IMG/VR virus record: IMGVR_UViG_3300016457_001468
Coordinates: 1 to 22,329 of that record
DNA length: 22,329 bases
Source: a virus
Strand: one strand, 5' to 3'
This document shows, in pieces, positions 1-7,414 of this stretch (positions are counted from its first letter, which is position 1; the number at the start of each line of letters is the position of its first letter). The notes below the pieces were generated by a model, which ran no database searches, was not told the origin of the DNA, and saw nothing but the letters and a program-made list of their open reading frames with translations. The position numbers and the translations under genes are program-made.

Positions 1-162
1 GATCATGATCTGCTCACGTAAATCGTGGATCGCAGAGACTAAGTCTTCCCGGATCGCCTTTTCGAGTTTGCGTGAGATGTTCTGGCGTTCCCAGAGTAGG
101 TAGACACAGACGGCTATGGGGAATCCGAGCGTGGAGATTAACGCTGGGAAATCTGCGGACAT
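1..162 (-). CDS. Holin-like small membrane protein (partial)
   Basis: The reading frame starts with ATG at 162 and stays open to the window edge, so only the first 54 residues are visible. It begins 2 nt after the stop of the gene at 165-548, which implies translational coupling. Residues about 7-21 form one hydrophobic segment (LISTLGFPIAVCVYLLW), followed by a charged amphipathic helix rich in Arg, Lys, Glu and Asp. One short N-terminal membrane segment followed by a charged helix is the pattern of YvrJ/BhlA-type phage proteins, some of which act as holins. The role here is inferred from that pattern and from its place after the capsid genes. It is the last gene visible in the structural operon. 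Confidence 0.6.
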   Translation of the reverse strand, partial: MSADFPALISTLGFPIAVCVYLLWERQNISRKLEKAIREDLVSAIHDLREQIMI

Positions 163-164
163 CT

Positions 165-548
165 TCAGGCAATGCGTGTGAATTCGAGTGTTACGAGGAC
201 TTTACCGCCGGCTGTGGTCTTAGCGGTAGTGAGCTTGTAGTACGAGCCGGCTTCGACGACATTGTTTGAGGTTGGTGTAGCGGAGTCTTCGGTGTTTACT
301 GCTGAAGACGCGGCGACTGTGACAACACCGTTTGAGGAGTTGCCGTTTGCGTTTGCGCCGGTGATAGTGCCGTCATCTGTGCCTGCGATGGCTGCCATGA
401 CTATGCTCCGGATCTTGTCTATCCGGGCTTTGAATGGGAAATAGATTTTGGTTGCGGTCTGCTCACCGGACTCGAAGCTCATGGGGACGGTTACAATGCC
501 TGTAGTCTGCGCGGTGATCTTATTATCTCTGAACCCATATTCGGTCAT
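165..548 (-). CDS. Probable virion protein following the major capsid gene
   Basis: This 127-residue protein has no motif I recognise. It is rich in Thr, Ala, Val, Gly and Ser, has few charges in its middle, and has alternating polar and hydrophobic residues typical of beta-rich virion proteins. It lies 40 nt downstream of the major capsid gene. In head-tailed viruses that position is often occupied by a head decoration, stabilisation or fibre protein, which is the best guess. A GGAG-type ribosome site lies about 11 nt before the ATG at 548. The assignment as a virion protein rests on position and composition only. Confidence 0.6.
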   Translation of the reverse strand: MTEYGFRDNKITAQTTGIVTVPMSFESGEQTATKIYFPFKARIDKIRSIVMAAIAGTDDGTITGANANGNSSNGVVTVAASSAVNTEDSATPTSNNVVEAGSYYKLTTAKTTAGGKVLVTLEFTRIA

Positions 549-588
549 TTTCTCGTGGCTACTCCTATTTCTTTCACTTGCTCAGGGA

Positions 589-1557
589 TCAAGCGTCTGT
601 GACCTTGATCAGGCAGCATGCTTTCTCCTGGATGACTCCTACTCCGTATGCGGCATCGTAGTAGATGTAGTGCGTGGCGTAGCGCTTGAGATATTCGTAC
701 GAGACTGAGGGCTTCTGTTTCCAAGCGAGTGTGATTGGTTTCTTCTTGCCCGCGGTGAAGCCTATGAGCTGACAGGATGTGCCTGCAGCGCCCCAAACAC
801 CGTCGGCGCCTGAGATGCCCTTGTCCTGACCGCTGGCGGCATAGGATTGCGTGAGTGTAGACGTGATGACCTTCACACCGAGGTACTTGCCGATTTCACC
901 GTTTAAGACAACCTCATTTGAACCGTATTCTGCAGCATTGGTGAATTGCGAGCTCTTATAGAAGACGTTCTCTTGCGCGGGCTTGATGAATAGCAACGCG
1001 GGGACATAATTGTTATCCTTGACGAGCTTGATCGCATCGGCAACGAGATCAACTGTTATCTTGTCTCCGGTTGTAAGCTCTGAAGGCTTAGTAGCATCGC
1101 CACCATAAACGACGTTCGTGGTGACGTTGGTGTCTATCGCTTCGGTGATTGCCTTCTCGATGCCCTCTTCGATGTCCTGCGCGACCATGTATTTGGCAGT
1201 ATCTACGAGATCCACTCGCGAAGTGTCTACCAGCTCCTTGGAAATCGCGATTGCACCGAGCTTGAATGAGGGCGTGATGTCTACGGTGTCGAGGTTGGTC
1301 ATCTCCGTGTAGGTACGTTCTGCACCTTCGGTGTGCGAAGTGGTGATTGAGAGATGTGATGTGGTCTTGGGTACTCTCAGGGTCTTGTCACGGCTTCTTG
1401 TGAGGACGTCGTTCTCCTCTACTGCCTGACGGAAGAACCGGAGCGCTTCGGCGAACTTGACTATCTCGGTATCGAGGAACGTGTCCTGGAACTCGGATGC
1501 GTTCGTTGTGGACGTGTCCGTGATATTAGCCGCCTGGAGCTCTTTTAGTGATCGCAT
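589..1557 (-). CDS. Major capsid protein, HK97-fold type
   Basis: A 322-residue protein that should form the capsid shell. The region between about residues 40 and 160 has the N-arm and E-loop-like layout of HK97-fold coat proteins, and the remainder is an alpha/beta domain with motifs such as ALLFIKPAQENVFYKSSQF and GKYLGVKVITS, common in P-domain/A-domain segments of archaeal and bacterial virus coat proteins. It directly follows a protease/scaffold gene, the expected order. The frame is open up to 1608, overlapping the upstream gene. I chose the ATG at 1557 because it follows the upstream stop (1565-1567) and has GGAGGTG 12 nt upstream; an in-frame ATG at 1578 is possible. Confidence that it is the coat protein is good, from context plus overall sequence character. 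Confidence 0.8.
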   Translation of the reverse strand: MRSLKELQAANITDTSTTNASEFQDTFLDTEIVKFAEALRFFRQAVEENDVLTRSRDKTLRVPKTTSHLSITTSHTEGAERTYTEMTNLDTVDITPSFKLGAIAISKELVDTSRVDLVDTAKYMVAQDIEEGIEKAITEAIDTNVTTNVVYGGDATKPSELTTGDKITVDLVADAIKLVKDNNYVPALLFIKPAQENVFYKSSQFTNAAEYGSNEVVLNGEIGKYLGVKVITSTLTQSYAASGQDKGISGADGVWGAAGTSCQLIGFTAGKKKPITLAWKQKPSVSYEYLKRYATHYIYYDAAYGVGVIQEKACCLIKVTDA

Positions 1558-1564
1558 TTTTTCT

Positions 1565-2860
1565 TCATGCACCTCCATAAGGCATTGACGCCTTGCTCTG
1601 TTCTTCAATCATCATGCTGAGCAGCCGCGCGGAAGACGAGGATGGGGATGAGCTTCGTGAAGTTCCGGAATTGGAAAGCTCCTGCTTTCGGGGTGCGGAA
1701 GGCGTAGTCTCCGCAGGCTTGGAGTTGTCATCGTTCGATTCGAGGATTTTGATTGTGCGATCGAGGTTGAATTCAACGGCATCGAGTGCCGAAGAGTCCA
1801 TCTTCTCTAACTCGGCACGTCGGGTTTCGGATTCGGCTGCGGACGTTAGACCGAGCTCCAGCTCCTTGTTTAAGATGCTGTTTACACGCTCAGTGAGCTT
1901 TTCGCGTTCAAACGCGCTGAGCTGCTCCTTGAGCTTTTCATTCTCTTTCAATACAGCCTCAAGCTCCGCATTGCCCTGAGGGGCGGTAGCGGTAGCGGGC
2001 GGAGTTGAGGGTTCAGACGTTGGCTGTGAAGTTGCGATGATATGCTCCAACGCAGCGATCTTGGCTTCGAGCTCAGAGAGCTTCTCCGAGGGTGGTGGCG
2101 TGGGGTATGGGTACTCCTTGCCACAGACCTTGGAGACTATAGCCTTGATCTGCTGCAACGTGGTGAGGAGCGATGTGTCTCGCATAGAGGACGCGCGCCT
2201 GATCGCGTCATCTAATTTTGTGAGTGCGGGCTCTAAATCTGCCTTAAAATCAAGTTCCTGTGGAGTCATTTTTTGTGTGGGTTCTTCTTCTTCGTGCGCT
2301 TGGGTATCGGACTGGGACTGGGACTGGGACTGTGACTGGGATTCGTTCAGCATAGTTTCTCGGACAGCGGGATCAACGACCATTGAATAGGATTTGAAGA
2401 TGGGGTTGGATGCTACATCTTTGCCGTTAAGCTGCTGGATGTCAACATCTACGGTGGCAGAGAGTCCGAATTTAGCGCCATAGGCGATTGCCATAGCGTA
2501 CTTCGGATCAACGATGTCTATGTCTCCTATGATCGCTTTGTCTTTCTCGGACCAGCGCGGGTTGTGGATCGCGCCGATCCATGTGAGCGCTGCCTGACCC
2601 TTGGTGTCCTGATGGTCGAGGAATACCTGGAGACCTTCGTGCTGATCAACAGCGAACCGTAACATCTGGGCGGGATAGAATACGCCGTTGTGGACGCCTT
2701 CTTTGATCAGGATGTGACTCTTGACAGTGTACGGCAAGGGGACTTCTCTGAGGTCTTTGACCTCCGGCTTCTGGGATAACTCACGGAGTTTCCGGTTCTC
2801 TTCGATGATCTCAGCGACAAGCGGGTGCTCATAGAGATCGCGGAGAGATATGTGCTCCAT
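1565..2860 (-). CDS. Prohead protease fused to capsid scaffold
   Basis: A 431-residue protein with two parts. Residues about 35-180 resemble the S78/U35 prohead protease family: FLDHQDT supplies the candidate catalytic His (His83) and FGLSATVDVD the candidate Ser (Ser134). A Ser-Gln repeat linker (about residues 173-184) follows, then a long charged, coiled-coil-prone region (about 195-400) typical of a scaffold. Protease-scaffold fusions assemble inside the immature head and cut themselves and the coat protein during maturation. The frame is open to a TTG at 2926, but that would overlap the helix-turn-helix gene. The ATG at 2860 lacks a Shine-Dalgarno site but sits 24 nt after TTATATA, consistent with a leaderless transcript, so I prefer it. 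The next gene downstream is the major capsid protein. Confidence 0.8.
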   Translation of the reverse strand: MEHISLRDLYEHPLVAEIIEENRKLRELSQKPEVKDLREVPLPYTVKSHILIKEGVHNGVFYPAQMLRFAVDQHEGLQVFLDHQDTKGQAALTWIGAIHNPRWSEKDKAIIGDIDIVDPKYAMAIAYGAKFGLSATVDVDIQQLNGKDVASNPIFKSYSMVVDPAVRETMLNESQSQSQSQSQSDTQAHEEEEPTQKMTPQELDFKADLEPALTKLDDAIRRASSMRDTSLLTTLQQIKAIVSKVCGKEYPYPTPPPSEKLSELEAKIAALEHIIATSQPTSEPSTPPATATAPQGNAELEAVLKENEKLKEQLSAFEREKLTERVNSILNKELELGLTSAAESETRRAELEKMDSSALDAVEFNLDRTIKILESNDDNSKPAETTPSAPRKQELSNSGTSRSSSPSSSSARLLSMMIEEQSKASMPYGGA

Positions 2861-2884
2861 AGTAGTATCATCTTTGTTACCCCC

Positions 2885-2891
2885 TATATAA
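2885..2891 (-). promoter_or_regulatory. TATA box of the capsid operon (leaderless)
   Basis: Read on the minus strand the sequence is TTATATA, 24 nt before the ATG at 2860, preceded by an A-rich stretch (AAAATCG). Archaeal transcription starts about 25 nt after the TATA centre, so the transcript would begin at or within a few nucleotides of the start codon. This explains why the protease gene has no ribosome site while most genes here have GGAGGTGA. The assignment is by sequence and spacing only. Confidence 0.5.
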
Positions 2892-2903
2892 CGATTTTGG
2901 AGC

Positions 2904-3065
2904 TCAGTCCTCGGATTCGTTCTCAAGTGCTTCCTTTTTGACGAATTTTGAGACGGTCTGGTAATGCAAGCCCATTTCTTTGGCGAGCTGACATTTGGAT
3001 TTGAACTTGATCTCTTGCCTGATTTTTTCCTTCTGGGATTCCGAGAGAGGACGGCCGCTGGGCAT
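2904..3065 (-). CDS. Small helix-turn-helix DNA-binding protein
   Basis: A 53-residue protein beginning MPSGRPLSESQKEKIRQEI. Residues about 24-44 (SKCQLAKEMGLHYQTVSKFVK) form a clear helix-turn-helix of the resolvase/sigma-70-region-4 type, and the whole chain is basic with a short acidic tail. It is the first gene left of the repeat array and precedes the protease/scaffold gene. It could be a regulator of the capsid operon, a protein that binds the adjacent array, or a minimal terminase small subunit, which also carries such a motif; I cannot tell these apart. There is no strong ribosome site, only a purine-rich AAAGAAAAAAA before the ATG. The stop lies 13 nt upstream of the capsid-operon TATA box. 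Confidence 0.65.
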   Translation of the reverse strand: MPSGRPLSESQKEKIRQEIKFKSKCQLAKEMGLHYQTVSKFVKKEALENESED

Positions 3066-3149
3066 TTTTTTTCTTTATGGGGGTGGAAGTGGGTGAGAAA
3101 GTGTGAAAGGACGCCGGAGAGTGGTTATTACCCGGGGGGAGTAAACAGA

Positions 3150-3895
3150 ATATGTAGAGACGGGGGGCGGCGCGAAAATAAAAACTCTACAGGGAAATGG
3201 GGGGCGCGCAAATTTTAAACTGGGCGGGCGGGCGCCGGAAAATTTAAAAACTGCGGGGGCGCGCGCGGGAAATTTTAAACTGGAGAACGGGGGCGCGCCG
3301 GAAAAATTTAAAACTGTGGGGGCGCGCGGAATAAAAAACTGGAATATGTACGGGCGGCGCGCGAAAAATTTAAACCGGTGTATGAGCGCGCGCGGAAAAA
3401 TTAAGTGGGAATATGAGGGGCGCGCGGAAAAATAAATGAGACTGAAGAGCGCGCGCACGTGAAATAATATGAACCGGAAATAGCGCGCGTGAGAAACTGA
3501 GATAAACGTACGAGGGGCGCGCGGAAAAATCTGATAAATGTATGAGGGCGCGCGAGTTAAAACTGAGATAAATGTGTGAGGGCGCGCGGAAAAAATCTGA
3601 TAAACGTACGAGGGCGCGCGGAAAAAATAATGGAGACAAATGTGGGGCGCGCGAAAAAATTTGATCAGACTGCGTGCGTACGTATGAAAGTGCGGAAAGT
3701 AATAAGCGTGAGGGCGCGAGAATTTGGGAGCTGTATGAGAACGCGGAGGGAATAGGAATAAGACAGATGTACGAGGGGCGCGCGAAAATTTGAAACACGT
3801 ACGAGGGGCGCGCGAAAAAATGTGATAATGTACGAGCGCGTGTGTGAAATATCTGACAAATGATGAAAGAGCGCGGCGCGCAAAAATTTGGGATA
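3150..3895. repeat. Degenerate array of GC-rich/A-tract units
   Basis: About 23 imperfect units follow each other, spaced mostly 30-35 bp (for example unit starts at 3512, 3544, 3578 and 3610, giving steps of 32, 34 and 32). On the plus strand each has a core like GGGGCGCGCGGAAAAAT, followed by a variable part often resembling CTGATAAAYGTAYGA. Left-hand units (3199-3345) have longer G runs and AATTTAAAACTG; units around 3689-3750 are the most decayed. Alternating CG steps beside A-tracts could melt or adopt Z-DNA easily. No start or ribosome site supports the long open minus frames across it. The array separates the ligase gene from the helix-turn-helix/capsid genes. Likely roles are replication origin, packaging site or centromere-like site. 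Confidence 0.85.
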
Positions 3896-3991
3896 CTGTA
3901 GTTGAGAGATTGGAATCAGAGACCGGGCAACTGTGAGTTATGGCCATTTGCGTATGGTACATCTTACAGACAGACACGTGGCGGCAGACAG

Positions 3992-6900
3992 TTAAAAAGA
4001 CTCCATACCTTTCTTGAACGTCCAGAACTCTGAAGTGCGGGAAGTGCGGCGGAAATAGAACAGACCTTTGAGCTTCTTACCAGTGAGCCGCACATGGAGA
4101 TAAAGCGGCTGATCAGCAATAATCTCAGCCTTACCGCGATCGAGAACGGAAATGAACGCCGGGATTTTGCGGTTGGGATTGACAGGCGATTGCGGCTTCT
4201 TTTTGCCTTCAACGAAGAACTCATCGCGGTCTGAGAACTGTAAAGCGGAGATACCCTGCTCCGGGAATTTGTGAGTCGGGTCTTGATCGAGATGGAATCT
4301 GTACTCGCCAATTTTGAGATGATAATCTTCTACCGGTAGACCACGCACAACATATTGACCCTGCCAATAGCGATGCGTGAGAATGAACTCAGCTTCATTT
4401 GCATCAACACTGAGCACGTGCTCCTTTAAGAGGTATTTACGAGCGAGCGCACGGAGTTTGAGCTTCTGCTTGCGAGTAGTAGCTTTCCAGAACTGGAGCT
4501 CTTCGGGTAGCTTCTGTTCCCATTCGGGTGGCATGGCACTGCCTTCGGCGGGCAGCCAGTTATCGCGGACTGCACGTGCAGAGAGAACGTATGGGGTTTG
4601 ATCATCGGGTTTCCAATAGAGCCAGTTGGCAACAGCTTTTGTACCTTTGAGTCCGGCAACGAGCCGAAATACGACTCTGCCTTTCCACTTCTTGCCATTG
4701 AGGAAATACTCTTTGAAATACGGCTTCTGGGCGCCGGGATAATATGTACCGGAATCTACCTCGACAAAGATACCGGGGAAGAACCGAGTGCCGCCGGGCT
4801 CTGGTTCAATCTCACGCGGCTTGGTGATTCCTTCCATCGAGAGCCACTCATAGGGCTCACGAGTCTTCTGTACGCAGAATATCTTTTCGACACGTTCGGC
4901 TGTATTGGGACTGCCTTCACGACTGAGCGCCTCACCGGTTTGCATGTCCACTTTCCAGAACCGAGGATCGAATGCGAGCTTCTTATGGAACTCGAAGACT
5001 TTGCGTTTGAGTGCTGCTGGCGGCTCTTTGATTACTCGCTCACGCTTATCGAGTGCGTAAAACAGTTGCCCGTCCCAGTAGATCTCATAACGGTCTGCGG
5101 TCTTCTTTAGCTCCCAGTGCTTATCCAGTTCTTTCTCTAACTCATCTGCACGCTGCCAACCGAGCGTGAAGCCACCGAGCACATGGTTGAGTTGTACCCG
5201 GAAATCGCCATGAGAAGTAGCACCCCGGAAATGGTTCTGAATAACGAACCGCTTTGCATGAGTGGAAGCATCAGTGGGAGAAGTGAGCTCTTCGAGATGT
5301 TCGATATCGGGCATAGGCTTCTCCTCGAACCTGCCGGTAGTCTCTTTGACCATACGCCACGCGGTCTCGATGTTGTCCGGCTCTTTCTTGTCTGAACGTA
5401 ACATAACGACGCGCGGCGCCCACCAATTGACCCACCGCTTCTTGGTCTTGGGATCGGTATAACCGGAGATATCAACAAAGACAACTTTGATAATGTCACC
5501 CGGCTCGGCTTTGATGTTGGTATTGAACGTCTTACCACAGTAGACTATGCCGGAATCGGATTTGAGGCCACAGATGTAATAGAATGTGCGATCAGTACCG
5601 GCGACTTTTTTGCGTTTGAGTACAAGCGCATCAAGAGATCGCTCTTTCTTGAACTTGATGTTCAGACGGGTCTTACCATCGAGTTCATAAGGGAAGTCCG
5701 CGCGTTTGAGATATGCGCCCTCAGAACCCTCCAGCTTGGAATACTTCTCAATTGCCTCACGTACGCACTGCTCATCATGACAGAGCGTATAGGGCGCGAG
5801 TTTGATGTGATCGGTCTCATGGATTTTCTGATAGAATTTGATGCGTTCGGAATATGGACGGTTGTGAATATCGCCAACGCTATCGAAGAATACACAGTCA
5901 TAGACATTGAACCTCAGATGCTTTTCGTCTGGCTGCGGCTTGCTGGCGTTGAGTATGCCCGCAGTGATCGCACGCGGTTGGTGCTTACCGTCTTTCCAGA
6001 GCTCTATCTCACCACAGAGAACGAAGCTGTGGAAAGGCTGCTGCCGGAATTCCTGAACGAGCGTAGGGCAGTTCTTGGTAACGTCAGTGCCCTCTTCGGT
6101 ATAAATGAATACCTTATCACCGCCTTTATGCACCTGACAATGAGTGCCATCATATTTCTTTTGGACATACACGCCGGTATCGAGCCAGTTATCTCTACGT
6201 GATTTGAGAACCTCAATGACAGAATCAACCGAGTAGATTTCGCCCTTCTGCCGCCCGTGCATAGGCTTCAACATGGGAAACCATCTGAACAGTTTGATGC
6301 CGATGTCTGACATCTGCTGCTGGGTAGGTTCAGAACGAGCGACCGCGGCGAGATCAGAGAGTTCAACGAAATTGGTGAACGGTCCGGAGAAAGAATCATC
6401 GAGAACATGCAACCGATCTTTGTATTCAGGAAACGCGCGGATGATGCGCCAACGAGTGAGCAGGAATAGAGAATCGGCATGTATGAACTGCCGCACCTGA
6501 ATGAGCAAGTCTGCGAGCTGCTCATCACCGCGTTCAAAACAGGTATTGATTGCGCGATCGAGCGCATTGAGTAGCGGCGTGGGGTCACGTGCTTTGACAA
6601 GGATGTCAATATCACCCGTGGAACGCTGCCAGTTAGCGAGCGAGCCAACAAGCAAAATGAACGGCTTACGGAGGAAGAAGGAATTCCATTGAGCGAGGAA
6701 GGTCTCGATATCTAATGGCGGAAAGCGTTGTGAGACATCACCTGGGAATATAGGAAGCGTATCGAAAGGTACATGCAGCTCAGAATGAGAGAACGAGCGC
6801 GCGCCGGAAATAATATCGAAGAGCTCACGCGAGTGCGGTTTCATCTGTTCCGGCTGCCAGTCGTGCTTCATCCTACCTTCGCGTTTGCGCTTCTCGATCT

Positions 6901-7105
6901 CTTGATAGATTTTACGAGCGAGTTCTATGACTTGATCCTTAGAGAATTTGAGCTGCTTACCTTCGCAGAGTGAAGAATACCACGCGAAGACGATACGCAT
7001 ATCATCTGCAAGCTGTGCGTTGTTTGGCTTGCTGGGATCATAGTCTTGGACATTACGGATGAGCTCCTGTTCCCTCTCATTACCCGAAGCGGTATTTGAT
7101 TCCAT
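3992..7105 (-). CDS. Multidomain ATP-dependent DNA ligase with NTase and LigD-like phosphoesterase
   Basis: A 1,037-residue protein for DNA end processing and joining. Numbered from the ATG at 7105: residues about 145-240 hold a pol-beta-type nucleotidyltransferase signature (GS at 154-155, then GDIDI with Asp165 and Asp167). Residues about 310-500 are the ligase adenylation domain: KYDG with nucleophile Lys317, GEIEL (Glu366), SEGAYLK (Glu462) and NIKFK (Lys484). An OB domain follows to about 585. Residues 618-650 match the LigD 3'-phosphoesterase signature (His625, His632, Asp634, Arg636). The C-terminal 350 residues include a second, degenerate segment around THRYWQGQYVVRGLP. A GTG at 7120 is an alternative start; the ATG has AGGTGG 11 nt upstream. 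In motif I the usual Arg after KxDG is replaced (KYDGTHC). It lies between the portal block and the repeat array. Confidence 0.88.
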   Translation of the reverse strand: MESNTASGNEREQELIRNVQDYDPSKPNNAQLADDMRIVFAWYSSLCEGKQLKFSKDQVIELARKIYQEIEKRKREGRMKHDWQPEQMKPHSRELFDIISGARSFSHSELHVPFDTLPIFPGDVSQRFPPLDIETFLAQWNSFFLRKPFILLVGSLANWQRSTGDIDILVKARDPTPLLNALDRAINTCFERGDEQLADLLIQVRQFIHADSLFLLTRWRIIRAFPEYKDRLHVLDDSFSGPFTNFVELSDLAAVARSEPTQQQMSDIGIKLFRWFPMLKPMHGRQKGEIYSVDSVIEVLKSRRDNWLDTGVYVQKKYDGTHCQVHKGGDKVFIYTEEGTDVTKNCPTLVQEFRQQPFHSFVLCGEIELWKDGKHQPRAITAGILNASKPQPDEKHLRFNVYDCVFFDSVGDIHNRPYSERIKFYQKIHETDHIKLAPYTLCHDEQCVREAIEKYSKLEGSEGAYLKRADFPYELDGKTRLNIKFKKERSLDALVLKRKKVAGTDRTFYYICGLKSDSGIVYCGKTFNTNIKAEPGDIIKVVFVDISGYTDPKTKKRWVNWWAPRVVMLRSDKKEPDNIETAWRMVKETTGRFEEKPMPDIEHLEELTSPTDASTHAKRFVIQNHFRGATSHGDFRVQLNHVLGGFTLGWQRADELEKELDKHWELKKTADRYEIYWDGQLFYALDKRERVIKEPPAALKRKVFEFHKKLAFDPRFWKVDMQTGEALSREGSPNTAERVEKIFCVQKTREPYEWLSMEGITKPREIEPEPGGTRFFPGIFVEVDSGTYYPGAQKPYFKEYFLNGKKWKGRVVFRLVAGLKGTKAVANWLYWKPDDQTPYVLSARAVRDNWLPAEGSAMPPEWEQKLPEELQFWKATTRKQKLKLRALARKYLLKEHVLSVDANEAEFILTHRYWQGQYVVRGLPVEDYHLKIGEYRFHLDQDPTHKFPEQGISALQFSDRDEFFVEGKKKPQSPVNPNRKIPAFISVLDRGKAEIIADQPLYLHVRLTGKKLKGLFYFRRTSRTSEFWTFKKGMESF

Positions 7106-7110
7106 CTCTT

Positions 7111-7389
7111 CTAACGCCACCTATTCTTAGATTGGTCTTTGAACTTATCTTTGTCTTGATCCCAACCGGCTGCGAAATTGTCTAAAAGTGATTCAATACG
7201 AGCGAGCCGGCAATCGAGATTACCGAGCCGCCCGACTCTGAGGTTATCACGATCACGGAGCTCATCAATGAGCTCTACAATCGCTTGAAGCTCACGTTCG
7301 ATATCGTCTTTCCAGCGCCGGACTTTTGCGATAACGAGCAGCAAGTCTTCATCTTCGATATCGAGTTCAGCTTCTTCTTCAGTGCTCAT
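7111..7389 (-). CDS. Small coiled-coil protein
   Basis: A 92-residue, strongly charged protein. An acidic N-terminus (STEEEAELDIEDED) is followed by a long helix with heptad spacing (residues about 15-70) and a basic, Asp/Lys-rich tail. It has no catalytic motif and I do not recognise a family. It sits between portal and ligase with only a few nucleotides on either side, so it is probably co-translated with both. An ATG at 7428 overlaps the portal stop, but the ATG at 7389 falls just after that stop and has an AAAGGA stretch upstream, so I chose it. A head-assembly accessory role is possible but unsupported. Confidence 0.6.
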   Translation of the reverse strand: MSTEEEAELDIEDEDLLLVIAKVRRWKDDIERELQAIVELIDELRDRDNLRVGRLGNLDCRLARIESLLDNFAAGWDQDKDKFKDQSKNRWR

Positions 7390-7414
7390 TCTCTTTAATC
7401 CTTTTTTATGCTGC

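Noticed and set aside
3150-3895. CRISPR array.
   Set aside because: Units are degenerate, lack identical repeats with unique equal-length spacers, and no cas gene is near.
3075-3977. A 300-codon open minus frame across the array with RAPSYVYQIF-like peptide repeats.
   Set aside because: It merely translates the DNA repeats; other minus frames are open as well, unit lengths (32, 34, 32) are not multiples of three, and there is no ribosome site.
4598-5110. Plus-strand frames opposite the ligase, terminase and portal genes.
   Set aside because: They are antisense shadows of genes with clear motifs and have no ribosome sites.
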